The notes: a model not told the origin generated them from the sequence alone. Counted from the stretch's first letter, positions 47,959-61,719 are shown. The stretch: 64,000 bases of DNA from Diphasiastrum complanatum (GCA_029204225.1 CM055109.1:47552612-47616611), one strand, 5' to 3'. Made by a program: numbers and translations.

Positions 47959-49417
47959 CACTCTCTCTCGAGTGATCTCTTTTCTACCATATTAGAGAGA
48001 GTAAGGATGAGACACACACACTCTACCATATTAGAGAGAGTAAGGATGAGACCAAAATTCTGAGTTTTTCATCTCTCTATAGAAAACATCCAAAATTGTG
48101 TCCTCATTATTTTCTCACCAATCTGGTCCAGATATCGAGGATTCCGACAAACCATAGATCTATCTAAAGGCCAGAGATGTGCACCCAGCTAAGTTGGGCA
48201 CCTCTAAAGGTTGGGAGCATGTGGCAGCCATTTTTCTGCTCCACAGGCACAGCCATGTGTAGGTTACATTCTGATGAAGAAACCTTCCCAATAATCAATT
48301 TCTCCAACTCAATGAGGTTTCTTGGGGAATTCCATGAATTCCATGGGACCTTATATGTCCGAAAGTATGCCTGTAAAGAATTTCAGACATCAGACCGAAC
48401 TTACTAATTGGGTCCCCATCCTAATTCCCTCATCGTGGAGACCTACTCATAGTGCAGTCTTTTTAAGCATTACCGTATGGTAAGTGTGACACATCAAAAT
48501 AAGAAAAAACATTCTGACACAAAACTAAAGGAGAGAAAATTTGAAGCTCTCTTCTTAACTCAAGTTTCATATCTCCTCGACCAAAATAGATTAAAATTAG
48601 TACAATATGAGAGAGAGAGAGAGAGAGAGAGAGACCTCCACGGTTTCTTCATCACAAAGAAAGGCTCCAGCCACAATAGTATCCCTTATGTGGCTTTCAA
48701 CGGAGTCTGAAGGATCCAGAACCGCGCTCACTCCCCCCTGGGCATAGTTTGTGTTACTTTCATGAGGCTCAGACTTGGTGACTATAGCAACAGAACCGAC
48801 CTTGGCTACCTCTAACGCATACCTCAGGCCTGCAACACCGCTTCCTATCACAATGAAGTTGAAGTACCTAGTCTCTTCTACTGGGACTGGCAAACGGTCC
48901 TTGGCCCTTGATTCATCCTTATCATGATTTCTCAGACAGGCTGCTGCTACAGGGACTCTGAGTGTTCTCCCTAAATAAAAGTCATCAACAGCTGCTTGCA
49001 CTTTCCTGCAATCCCCGCCAAATCTGACAGTAGAAGCTCTTAAATCGAAAACATATAACTGCCCAAAATAGTCATTGTATCTGTTTCCGCGTAAGCTAGA
49101 AATGTATGAATAAGCCCAGTTCACGGAGATTCCTTTAATTACAAGCGTTCAGGTGTGTAGCAGACAGGCTGATCTACGACATGCTTAGACGAGATAATAT
49201 TTGATGTGAATAGCTGCAACGTGCCTTATCGGCCTGTCTGTAGAGCACTACAGCTTTGGTATCGCTAAGATGTTAGAATTTGAGACCACCATATAAGCCT
49301 ATATACTTACTTGTTTTGACTCGTGAATCGAAGCATGCAGGTGGTGTCCTGTCGAGGTGAACGCAATAGATTGTTTCGACGAAGAAGCGCTTGTCGAAAC
49401 CTGCTACAGTGTTCCAT
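35298..49417 (-). CDS. AO: L-aspartate oxidase, plastid (seven exons)
   Basis: Known reaction: FAD-dependent oxidation of L-aspartate to iminoaspartate with H2O2 release; quinolinate synthase then uses the product in plastid NAD synthesis. Exons on the minus strand: 49417-49311, 49095-48636, 39765-39523, 39362-39306, 39122-39042, 36544-36483, 36354-35298. Together they make 2067 nt, 688 residues plus stop, against about 650 in Arabidopsis. Frames join exactly: phase 2 at introns 1 and 6, phase 0 elsewhere. Landmarks: VIGSGVAGLRYALEVAK (FAD Rossmann motif), NTNYAQGGVSAVL, GHSHHRIVHAADVTGREIE, GGAGHIYPNTTNP, ATGDGVAMAHRA, EFVQFHPTAL, ELAPRDVVARSI (family active-site Arg), VPAAHYMCGG, LHGANRLASNSLLEAL. 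No stop or frameshift was found, so the gene looks intact despite a 13.9-kb span through repeats. Confidence 0.93.
36483..36544 (-). CDS. AO: Aspartate oxidase exon 6
   Basis: 62 nt encoding VATGDGVAMAHRACAVISNM plus two bases. Acceptor GATAG, donor GTATTT. The split codon GA/A gives Glu of MEFVQFH. Confidence 0.92.
36545..39041 (-). other. Aspartate oxidase intron 5 (2.5 kb)
   Basis: AT-rich intron sequence. I saw no retrotransposon protein, tRNA or long microsatellite in it. Confidence 0.6.
39042..39122 (-). CDS. AO: Aspartate oxidase exon 5
   Basis: 27 codons, VLRFIGGVTMLAAGGAGHIY then PNTTNPR. Acceptor TTTTTTAAAG, donor GTAAGC. Confidence 0.92.
39306..39362 (-). CDS. AO: Aspartate oxidase exon 4 (19-codon micro-exon)
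   Basis: Encodes EGSSVRCYGVDTLNIKSKE, matching the family's CHGVDTLN segment. Acceptor GTGACAG, donor GTGTGT. It is too short to show as an open frame but exactly fills the gap between exons 3 and 5. Confidence 0.9.
39523..39765 (-). CDS. AO: Aspartate oxidase exon 3
   Basis: 81 codons from VVCREGPERVKELMAMGASF to FAIDFLTKQ. Acceptor TTTTGCAG, donor GTGATC. Contains the conserved HAADVTGREIERALL segment. Confidence 0.93.
39934..39971. repeat. 38-bp alternating pyrimidine-purine tract (Z-DNA-prone)
   Basis: Perfect alternation of C/T with G/A, mostly CG and TG steps (CGTGCGCGTGTGCGTGTGCA then TGCGCGCGCACGCGCGCA), directly beside the following GA array. Confidence 0.9.
39976..40054. repeat. 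(GA)39 microsatellite in AO intron 2
   Basis: Uninterrupted GA units. The right flank resembles that of the GA array ending at 40542. Confidence 0.95.
40471..40542. repeat. Compound (TG)23(AG)13 microsatellite in AO intron 2
   Basis: TG units pass directly into AG units. The right flank GATTTTATTAATGTCTT resembles GATGATTCATTAACGTCTT, which follows the GA array at 40054. Confidence 0.95.
40558..40960. repeat. Dispersed repeat copy 1 in AO intron 2
   Basis: Shares many blocks in the same order with 47300-47665, for example CAACCAACATG, GTGTGTAGGTCCT against GTGTGCAGGTCCT, and GTTAAGCA, then a later TGATCT..CCATC block. The two copies are clearly diverged. No terminal repeats are seen. Confidence 0.65.
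41033..41190 (+). repeat. Polypurine stretch in AO intron 2
   Basis: About 155 bases that are almost all A and G on the plus strand, with few pyrimidine breaks, such as AGGAGGAAGGAAGAGGAGGA. It creates a spurious Arg/Glu-rich open frame. Confidence 0.85.
42083..42489. mobile_element. hAT-like MITE, copy B (407 bp) in AO intron 2
   Basis: Flanked by a perfect 8-bp direct repeat GTGTAGGG (42075-42082 and 42490-42497). Ends are CAAGGTTGCA and the complement of TGTAACCTTG. A subterminal hairpin has arms AACCGTGGTTCG (42096-42107) and CGAACCACGGTT (42113-42124). The ACCGTGGT/ACGGTTC motifs are shared with copy A. No coding capacity was seen. Confidence 0.85.
42548..42697. repeat. Imperfect tandem duplication, unit about 75 bp
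   Basis: Two adjacent units each contain TTGA(C/T)TAGTCAAC, GTGTCA, GCTCACTG, ACACTTGGTCCAGTG and ATGAGTGACA. Confidence 0.8.
47300..47665. repeat. Dispersed repeat copy 2 in AO intron 2
   Basis: Diverged copy of 40558-40960 in the same orientation. See that entry for the matching blocks. Confidence 0.65.
47890..47958. repeat. Compound (GT)n(GA)n microsatellite in AO intron 2
   Basis: About 21 GT units then about 13 GA units. It is followed by a 31-bp direct repeat containing CTACCATATTAGAGAGAG, which starts at 47984 and again 39 bp later at 48023. Confidence 0.95.
48609..48634. repeat. (GA)13 microsatellite touching the AO intron 2 donor
   Basis: On the gene strand exon 2 ends GTGGAG and the intron begins GTCTCTCTCT, so the array starts inside the donor site. 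Confidence 0.95.
48636..49095 (-). CDS. AO: Aspartate oxidase exon 2 (FAD-binding domain)
   Basis: The acceptor TTTCTAG precedes 49095. The first residues (LRGNRYNDYF to about VPVAAAC) are the rest of the transit or linker region. The mature enzyme starts near YFNFIVIGSGVAGLRYALEV. It ends CDEETVE at 48636, where the donor GT is also the first GT of a (CT)n tract on this strand. Confidence 0.9.
49311..49417 (-). CDS. AO: Aspartate oxidase exon 1 (start codon and transit peptide)
   Basis: ATG at 49417-49415 in the context TCATCCATGGAA. It encodes MEHCSRFRQALLRRNNLLRS and about 15 further residues that are basic, Ser/Thr-containing and free of Asp/Glu after the first positions apart from one Asp, as in a plastid transit peptide. 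The donor is GTAAGT at 49310. It ends with two bases (AA) of a codon that exon 2 completes with C, an exact phase match. Chosen because the frame of exon 2 has a stop upstream and no ATG. Still a prediction without transcript support. Confidence 0.7.
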
Positions 49418-50450
49418 GGATGAGTATCCCACGATTGACACATGGAGGCTGAGGCTATGCACAAAACCAATGCCAACGCCTCAAAAATTAGCAGACTTGA
49501 CAGTTGCCTCTCAAGCTTACAACATTTAAGTGAGTGAATTGGTAAATTTTCATGGCAAAAATCTCTATGTCTGTTTTTTATATTTGTACAAACAAAACGT
49601 CATGTTGCTAAAAAGAAGTAAATAAAATGGCTGGAAAGCATATCAGTTTTTGAATTAAAGTAAAACCTGACCTCCTGGCAATGAATCTTGTTTGTGGTCC
49701 AGATTCTGAAGTCACAACTTGATAAGATGAGCTTGCCATCGACCCGACAACCAGAGGCTCCATAAGACTTATAAGGAGTTGTTATGATCTAAAAGTCTTC
49801 TTATCCATCGAACTTACAAAATACAACTTGATTGCTCCTCATCTTTCAACAAATACACGCAGTTATGCAACTAAATATGCTCCTCGCATATCCATCAACT
49901 TTCTTGCTGGCAAAAAAATAACCGTAAGGTGAGTATATGACTGGTTCAAACTTAGATTCTGCTTAGATCTAAGGTCTCTTGGTAGGTAAAGAGAATGCTT
50001 TGGTCAGCGCATTCATGAAAAGTTCGTCAGTTAGCTCAAGAATACTGTACTAGTCTTGTTGATAAGTTGAAACCGCTGACAAGTATTATTTTCGTGATTT
50101 CAATTGTCACAATCACTTTATTGCAAAAACTAGATTCCCCTTCCACAAATTACAATACTTAATAAACTAATCTTAGCACTGCCGACATAGATATACAACT
50201 GCAGCGTCGCTCCTTTCGACCAATCATAAGCATGAAACATACATGCACATCTGAAATCTCTGCAAGCGAGAAAGAATTGAACAAAGGATCTTACAAACCT
50301 AGAACAACCATGTTGTGTCAACAATATATGTTCAGAATCGCTGTCCAAGACATGCAAAATAAAGCTGCGAGGTGCAATTGCAAAAAGCAGCTTATAATAT
50401 CCAACATAAAACTAGCAAATGTAAAGGACAATTGTGATAGAATCGTAAAG
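49418..50450. other. Upstream region of aspartate oxidase
   Basis: About 1 kb expected to hold the AO promoter and 5' UTR. Apart from the weak TATA candidate no regulatory element or gene was recognised. Confidence 0.4.
49574..49588 (-). promoter_or_regulatory. Possible TATA box of the aspartate oxidase gene
   Basis: On the minus strand AAATATAAAAAAC lies about 160 bp upstream of the predicted ATG. AT-rich sequence gives such matches easily, and no other promoter element supports it. Confidence 0.25.
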
Positions 50451-50490
50451 CTGCATCGATTACCTTGGCTCTGCATCGATTACCTTGGCT
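50451..50490. repeat. Perfect 20-bp tandem duplication
   Basis: CTGCATCGATTACCTTGGCT occurs twice head to tail with no mismatch. Confidence 0.95.
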
Positions 50491-50526
50491 CTTGGCTGTT
50501 TCTCGATCGGATTCCTTATTTCATCT

Positions 50527-50740
50527 CATGAGAGGAGGACCCTTGTCGCTTATTGGCACGGGGACAGCCTGGGGCCAAAGTGGCCCCGACCCAATAAGCG
50601 ACTCACATGTGCACTGTCAGTGAGGGCAGGGTACAAAAACACCCTGTCACGGGACCACACGAGTGGCGCCACCCTCACGCAGGACCACACTGGTGCCGGG
50701 CACCAGGCCTCTGCAAAAGCATATGTATCCTCCTCTCATG
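50527..50740. mobile_element. GC-rich MITE-like element (214 bp)
   Basis: Perfect 13-bp terminal inverted repeat: CATGAGAGGAGGA at 50527-50539 and TCCTCCTCTCATG at 50728-50740. The interior is much more GC-rich than its surroundings. No target site duplication could be recognised, so the superfamily is unassigned. Confidence 0.55.
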
Positions 50741-51465
50741 TGAGATTAAGGGCAGTTTCATAATACATAATATATGCATGCACATACATTTCTCCCAATT
50801 GATTATGGGATAAATTGAGATATGCCACATGCAGAAGAGGTCAGTACAAGCCGGGAAGGGCGGGCAGCAACAGGCCGGCACCTAGGACGCGTGTCGGGAG
50901 CTGAAGAGGGTGTGGGCCAAACCCGGACGTGCTAATAAGATACGAGGAGGACGCCTCTTCAACACACAACAACGAAGAACAAGAAGAAGAAGAAAGAGAC
51001 GTCTATATGTAAAAGAAAAGAGAATAATATTTTTTTATTAAAATAAATATAAACATAAAAGAGAGAGGGAGTCCAAATGAAAGTGAAGAAGAATCGAGAT
51101 TGGACGAGGACCTAGATTCGGGACGTTGACTCCAAAGAAACGGGGGGTGGGGGAGGGATTAAAAAATAAATAAGAAGTAAAGTTGGAAGTTGGAATCGGC
51201 CAACCAAAAGGAGTGGTTGTAAAATTCAAATGAACTTTACGAGGGGGGTTAAGGTCACTTCTGGGGGCTTTCCTCGCAAGAATGGCATCCTCCTAAAGGT
51301 GGTAGCCCGATGGTGGACAAGTCACAACTCCCTTTCCCCGGCAAAAGGGCCCGAGGAAGGGGCCCTTCCCTACCGTAATTCTTTTTTTTTACATTTTTTG
51401 ATTTTTTTTTTGTTTAGATTTTTTATACATGCACCGTCTTGGCTAAAATATAAAAATGATATTAC

Positions 51466-51466
<1 letters not shown>
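50741..51466. other. Intergenic, no gene seen
   Basis: Purine-rich patches near 50967-51070 and a GC-rich patch near 51240-51370. No coding signal was recognised. Confidence 0.4.
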
Positions 51467-51544
<78 letters not shown>

Positions 51545-51551
51545 CACACAC
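51467..51551. repeat. (TC)n microsatellite with a short (CA)n tail
   Basis: About 38 TC units followed by CACACACAC. Confidence 0.95.
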
Positions 51552-54588
<3,037 letters not shown>

Positions 54589-56589
54589 TATTGTTGTGAG
54601 AGCCTTTTGTACTCGGCCTCAATGGATGATAGAGAAACAATTCCTTGCTTTTTGTAAAGACTTTTGATCCAGAGTACCTCCTTTGTGATTGTTGTTGACC
54701 TCGATGATAGATCTAGATCAATCAAATGCCCATTCTCCATCACTTTTGTTGGTAAAACTTTTCAAGATGCTTTAGTAAATAAAAAATAAAAAATAAAAAA
54801 TATAGAGGAGATGTCGAGATGAATAGGCTACTTGTAGGTGAAATCCTACATATAATACTAGAGTTAAATATGCAACTCCATTGTGCACTTTATCGATTTT
54901 AGAAATTTTACTAGAATGAAAAAATAGATCTACATACTAGTAGAAAGAGAGAATCGTCTCAATTAGTTGTTGGGTCATCTCTCTCAAATGAAACTAGAAT
55001 GCTAAAAACAATGGTAACTAGCAAAAAATTGCAACTCATCTTTTGAATGATTTGTCATAAGTGAACAATAAAGCTACTTCTTCCACTAAAATGTGACCAT
55101 ACTGAAACTCTTTTGAAGCTCCAATGCACTCTCTTGCGGACTAGAAATTGATTCTAAAAAGCTGAAAAAATTAGTTATCAATTTGTTTGATGATTTAGAG
55201 CTTTATATAGGCAATGAGTTTTGTGCCATGTGCAAACTATAGATCCAGCAAACTAGCAACATTTTCTTAGCAAAAGATTTTAGAAGAAATGTGTTTGAAT
55301 GCGCAAGATTCATTAGCAAACCAAGGCAACGAGGTTCAACGAGTTTTAGTAGTGAATGGATAGCAAAATGTGACAGTTATATGCCTTCTGAGAAGTAGTT
55401 TGAGTGATAGTTAGAAATAAAAAAGATAGTGAATTAGACTACAAATTGTTGTGCTTAACAAAGATTAAAGATCAATAGGTTTGTTTTGATGATGAATGAG
55501 CCCATAGGAATGAAAAATGAGCAAGAAACTTTTGTTGAAAATTTTCTCACAAAGGTAAAAAAAGCAGGGTTCTTCAGACTTGCACGTCAATGCAATTTTG
55601 ACCATCGCTTTTAGCAACTTCACATAGAAAAAGAGAAAATGAAAAAGACCTCATTTTTCACAATGTGAACAGTGCATTTAAGGAGTTGAAGATCGAAAAA
55701 TCCATCACAAGTTTGAAAAAAAAATGAGAGGACATAAAAATAAGATGTTAGAGTAATCAATGCCCAAATGAACAACCATTTAATAGTGATTTTCAACAAG
55801 GATTTGGGCTGCAAAAATGCATGCATTGAAATGAGAAATCTGTCTCCACAACTTGAAAAAAAAAAGGTCAAAATAGAAAGAGCTTCTACAAACTTCATAA
55901 ATGCTTCCTTTTGCAAGCAACAAATAACAACTTTTGCTTAGTGATTTGGAAAACAAACGAGCCTCCTGTGATGAGCTTCTTGTGGAATCACAACAACCTA
56001 CTTATGACATTCGATTCTGATTTTTAGTAAGTAAATTTCTAGAGTGGCAATACGATGTCTACCACACTTTATGCTCATATTTATACTACAAACATGATGA
56101 ATGTATGGATTAAAAGCTTACAAATGTGAGAGAAATCTCTCTCCTATATAAGTAGTAGTGAATCTTCAGTTTCCCGTAATGAGCAGCCAAGGGACACTAG
56201 TAGTGGAAAGCCAAAAGCCAATAGTTAGTGAAGACAAAAAGCCAGTAGCCAAAAGTCACTGAAGCCATTGGGCTAATGCCCATATAGTAAGGCACACATC
56301 TGAAATTAGCCTAAAAATAAAAGAAAGGCACCAGATTGTCCAATATTAATCACAATGTAATTAGGCCTATCATGATGACTATTGTCCTGTCGTCGATGTC
56401 ATTGCATGCTACAATCATACTATGTCATTGTTGTTTGATTTGATTTTCTTTTAAAAGTATCATGATTGTATACATGATTACATAATCAAACATTTTTTTT
56501 TGCCTTTTGTGGGTTTTGAATTTTTTTTTATGAAATTCCTTAATGGAGTACAAATTGTGATAGCAATACAAAAGAACATTTGGAAGGTC
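54589..56589. other. Intergenic, no gene seen
   Basis: AT-rich. The minus-strand open frame at 55916-55620 is Phe/Lys-rich and has no recognisable domain. Confidence 0.4.
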
Positions 56590-57085
56590 AAAAATTTACC
56601 ATGGAAAACCATGGAAGTAATTAGATCAAAGGGCACTTTGCAAGTGAGTTATTGAAATGTATGTATAAACACTTGTGGACTTCCTATCTACCTTGTCATC
56701 TAAAAATTTACAGTCACTAAAAGCATGCAAGTCAAGAGAATCACCTCTATAGACTATGCCAAAATGAGGTGTTGTACTTGAGATTTATCTAAGAATCATT
56801 TTGACTTGTTTGAAAAAAATGACTAGAGGAGCTTACATGTATTGACTTAGTGTGTGCATACACTATAGCTCAAGTCGGATCTAGTGATGGTGATCACATT
56901 AAAGAGCCTGTAAGTTGCCTAAAGAGAGTCATGTTTTTGAAGGATTCATTGTCTCCACTTGATACTTTTACATTGTGCTCCATGAGAATGTCAATAGGTT
57001 TGCAATTATCCATGTGAAACATTTTAAGCAAATCTGAGCATACCTGTGTTGGTATTGAAAGTGAGACATGTAATTGATACATAGA
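56590..57085 (-). pseudogene. Ty1/copia RT/RNase H scrap
   Basis: On the minus strand, LLKMFHMDNCKPIDILMEHN then TLFRQLTGSLM matches the copia post-RT segment (CKP..TPME, YRQLVGSL). A decayed continuation in shifted frames retains traces such as KYNTSFWHSL. Many stops. Confidence 0.7.
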
Positions 57086-60000
57086 CCAAGCAACAGGAGA
57101 TGCAAGAGTAATGACAAGCCTTATGTAGACAATCTTGGCCAGGGTGCAAATGTTTCTTGCATTAGAGGTAGTTCAGGCACCAAAAGGGTTGTCAAGATGC
57201 TATTTTTGACTTTTTAACTATTTGATGTACATATGGCCCAATTATGTACTCACACTTGTGAAGGAACGAACATTGTTTGCTGGTCAAAAAAAATTTGAAG
57301 TTTTTCGGTTATATTTTTGCACAATTCAAAACTCCTGCTTGTCTTGACTTGTGATTGTACCATACTTTGTTGTCCGCAAGTCTCGCAAGTGCCCGAATCT
57401 TAACACTTATGGCTAGTTTCAAACTCTACTATTCATCCTCCATTAGCTTTGTGAAACATGTATCCACAGAAAATTTCATTGGGTTTTAATGCATCCCTCA
57501 ACAAGAGGTGCTTTTCATAGAAAAAGAAAATCAAACATGGACTACAGGAGCTTTTGGAAACCATCTAACATAATTGAATGGAAACCAACACAATTTCTTG
57601 TTGGCATCATAGACGTCATTTATTTTGATATTGGTCTTCTTCAATATAAGAATCACTCTCTGAGATCACTTTTGGATTCTTGTATTTTCTTTTATGATTC
57701 ATCTTACATGCCATCCATGAATGGTTTATGTGAAAGATTGGAGGTGATATCACTACCCTCTTTTTCAAGTTCCTCCATATTCTACCATAGCAGAGAGATT
57801 CTGATCAAGGTTTTTTATTTTATTTTTTTATGGACATTCAGAAGTGTATGAAATATAGCATGGCTTCAAAAACCAATAGATTACACTAGTTTTTTGCCTT
57901 TTGCAACTATAGATTTTTTGTTAAATGTAATGTTTAGAGAACAACAACAATGTTTATTTGTAGTAATTTGATGCAGCTTCAGCCTTCCATTGTTGAGGCG
58001 GATGAGGCGAGCGTTGGGTTGGCTTTGTAAATAGGAAAATTTGCATTCATCACAACAAATTTTTCAAATACATGGACAATATTAATGGCAATAAAAGCAT
58101 TATTCTTTTTTCAACAGACACAAATATCCCTAGAATGTATGTAAAGTAATTTTTGCAGAGAAAATCATTGCTATAAAAGTATTTGGCTATGCAGCTGAGG
58201 AAGTTCCAAAAAGATCATTTCTTTTACTTGTCTTCTTTGGATATATAGACTTAAGCAAATATAGATCCATAAGATAGATAGAAATTCATGCATGACCATA
58301 CGACAAAGCTGGTCTTAAAGATGATGAGAATAAATGATTGTACTTCTTTTTGTATTTGAGATAGAACATAATACTTATGCTATTTTTGCCAGTATTATGA
58401 ATGATGACACAAGTTTATGATGCATCTACTGTTAATTTATAGCATCGACATCATTTTCACGTATGAATCTGCATGCCTTTCTAAATTTTCGATAATTTGT
58501 TGATCTAGTTGTGTATTAAATTTGAGCATGTCTATAAAACCACGGAAATAGCTAGATGATGTAACTATTCCTTTAAGATGTTCCACCATGTGTATTTCGA
58601 TAAAATGCTACTCTTGCTTGCCAATGTGATTTCTCCATTCCTTGTGATGACCATATACTTAGACTCCCATAATTTTTTTTCAAAAAATCATGCATCATGT
58701 CATAACTTTGTGCTGCAATATCAGAGATGCATGCATTAGCATATTAGGTGTGCAATGAAATCATAATTTTAAGTGTTACATTGAGAAGCTGCTCACCATG
58801 TAGTGTGAAATGTGATATGCACCCCAAGCGCCTTTAACTGCCTCCACAAACTCGCTTGTTGATTTCTCAATTAGTAGGACATTGGCATTAGAAAGATTAT
58901 CTTTTTTGAGCAATTTGACCATGTTGTCAAGCTTTCTCCAAACTTCAACCTTTTAAAGCCTTGTTGTTTCTTTATCTTCAAAATCTTGGATTGTAGAAAT
59001 AACATCTTTCCAAACTAGATATTCGATCTTAGTCGATTTCCCAGAATAATTTGATAAGAAATGGGAAGCTTTGGCTCCTCCTATGCTTGGTTTGTAGGGA
59101 ATATTTTTATTTTTTTAGAAAGCTTTTCTTCTTTTTCTATTTTACCATGTCTTTTATGAAGATCCGCTTTTGATAAAACTTCCTCTAATCGAGCAATTGT
59201 TTGTTTGGATGATGACTCTAGTTTAGCAGTTCAAGCAAACAAAATATGAAGGTATATCAATTTTTATATGATCTTTACCTCCCCATTCGGTAGTAGTTTC
59301 TAGTGGGTCTATAGCCCTTGAGATTTCCATGCTCTTTGACATGTCTTTTGCAATTTTCATGCAATATAGGCATGGATGTTTCAAATTTGCTCCATGAGAG
59401 ACATTGAATATGCACTTCAATGTCTTCAAGTCTCTAGCCAATGCCATAACTTTTCAATCCAATCACAATAACTCAATAAACTGTTTTGTCCTTCACACAA
59501 AAATAGTATGAGTTGTGTGATTGATTCAAAGTTTGGATGTTGCATTGAGCTTGCATCTATTGGATATAAACTTTCGTCAGCCCATAGATCACAATTTTTT
59601 TGTTCTCCATCCTATGATGCATGATATTGAGAGCTAACAATGTGGATCCTTTCACATTCCTTTTGGACATTAAAGTGTGTTTTATAGGAAGATCCATATG
59701 GAGATGATACGTAGACACCTTGATAATAGGTAGATAGATAGATAGATAGATATAAGGAAAATCAAATCAATAAACATTTTGCAAACTATTAAAATGTCAA
59801 ACCATAGGACGAGTTTCTATCATTATTGATAATTTTTGAATTGCAAACATCTAGAATAACCTTGGCACTCTTTTTTATCCAACACACTCCGTGTTCCTTG
59901 CCTAATATGCAATTCAAATGTTTGCATTTATGATGCATACCCATTTTTGATAAATATGCTCAAAATTGCAATTTTTTGAACTGCAAAAGTTTTGATTCAC

Positions 60001-60760
60001 GTTGGCACTCATTCTAGTTCAAAATATTGAATGAAACTTCTTGGTTGATATTCAGTTTGATCGTTCTGTTCTCCTTTGATGTGCAAGTGATGAGTAGACG
60101 AAGGAAATTTTTTTTATAGTTGAAAGGAAGATGCAATTTGCATTTATAGAAGAAGTGATGTTAGTTAATATTAGCACATTAACCAGCATAACAAGTCTTG
60201 AAGTCCAGATCGCATGTGTTCTGACTTCTAGTTAACTACAAACATTACTAGTGGATTTATGTCAAAGGAGCTGTGCAAGCAAACCAAAAATTTAATCAAA
60301 TTTTTGAAATATGACTATTTTCTCTCTCCTATGTGGCATTCCTTAAGAAGGCCCTTTTGGAGTTTGGATTTTCTCTAATGATAGTCAATTTTCTTTTTCT
60401 AGCTTCATCCCATGGCAACCAATCTTGCCTTATGCTTACAAATGCTCCCATCTTGATTTGGCTATACTTAATACACTCATTGCACCTATCACATTTTGGC
60501 CAATCTACAAGATTCCAAGTATCATTCACAACCAAAGCATCACACAATAACTGTCTTGGCGTAGCTCCAACGATGATATTGGAGCAGATTCTGCAACAGC
60601 AACAACACCGCCAAACAAGAGCAAAAATTGAGTTTGAATAGTCCATGATCAGTTGATCTTCTTCAACATCTGCTTCTTCTTCTTCCTCTTCTTGTGTGTA
60701 TGCAACTTGTGAGAGAGCAACAAACAAACATGCATGAAAGGAAAGGAAAGGAAATGGGTG
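57086..60760. other. Intergenic, weak coding traces only
   Basis: A minus-strand frame at 59447-59223 contains LKHPCLYCMKIAKD, a Cys pair reminiscent of transposon-encoded proteins but not identified. Another at 60660-60329 contains PKCDRCNECIKYSQ. A short (TAGA)n lies at 59729-59752. No gene could be assembled. Confidence 0.35.
59729..59752. repeat. (TAGA)n tetranucleotide microsatellite
   Basis: About six TAGA units. Confidence 0.9.
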
Positions 60761-60806
60761 ACACACACACACGCACACGCGCACGTGTGCGCGCACACAC
60801 ACACAC
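60761..60806. repeat. 46-bp alternating purine-pyrimidine tract (Z-DNA-prone)
   Basis: Perfect alternation made of AC, GC and GT steps, followed by ACTC tetranucleotide repeats to about 60825. Confidence 0.9.
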
Positions 60807-61149
60807 TCACTCACTCACTCACTCACAAACACACATGGTGCTTAATGGCTCAATTTATAATTTTGAGGCCCTCTTCTCTTAGACATTCATTAGCCATGCC
60901 ACTTGACAAACTTTCAATATCTACCAAGTAAGACAAAAGGCAAATTTTATATACGCAACCCAATGAGACAAGGCTAGAAACTCAAAGATTCCCTGTGATT
61001 CCTAGGCAACGGTTTGTTGTTTTCCACCGCCACATGCCCTAGGTAGCAAGGCATCTATGTGCTAAAATTCCTCCTTTGAGAGGCTAAAATTCGCTCAAGG
61101 TACGATGTTAGAAAAGTCAACCTCCATGTCTCCATCACCAAAGGCTAAT

Positions 61150-61304
<155 letters not shown>

Positions 61305-61719
61305 TTTTTTGGGTGGCATTTGGGTGCATGCACAATCTTTGAAAAATGCTCATTTTCTTATATACAAGAAAACAAAAAAAAAAAAGATGTTCGTTCATGT
61401 CCCCAACAACTTAATTGAATATACTCAATAAAATACTAAGTTTTGACTTTGAGCAAAGTTTTTTCGGTTTGCCTACTACAATATCTATATTGGTAAGTGA
61501 ATATGCGCACAAGTTTTTGAAATCGTGAATGACACCAAACAACCTTACTGAAATGTGAGCATAGAACTGCTTCACATGGATAGTTTCAAAAATCCTATTG
61601 CAATAATGTAAAAAGATCTTCCCCTTGTCTTTGCGAGTGTTGAGCTGACGTCGGCCAGTCAAATTTGTGATTACTTCCCTCTTTTCCATTTCATTTGAAT
61701 CATGCATTCATGTCAATCC

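Larger units (their letters stand above)
39766..48635 (-). other. Aspartate oxidase intron 2 (8.9 kb, repeat-filled)
   Basis: Runs from the GTCTCT donor at 48635 to the TTTTGCAG acceptor at 39766. It contains GA and GT/GA microsatellites, a 38-bp alternating purine-pyrimidine tract, a polypurine stretch, a hAT-like MITE, two diverged copies of a dispersed repeat (about 40558-40960 and 47300-47665) and a tandem duplication at 42548-42697. No coding sequence of another gene was recognised inside. Confidence 0.75.

Noticed and set aside
49096-49124. GTG at 49124 as the start of the aspartate oxidase FAD-domain exon
   Set aside because: It is not an ATG, a stop precedes it, and a TTTCTAG acceptor at 49096 gives a phase-correct join to an upstream ATG exon.
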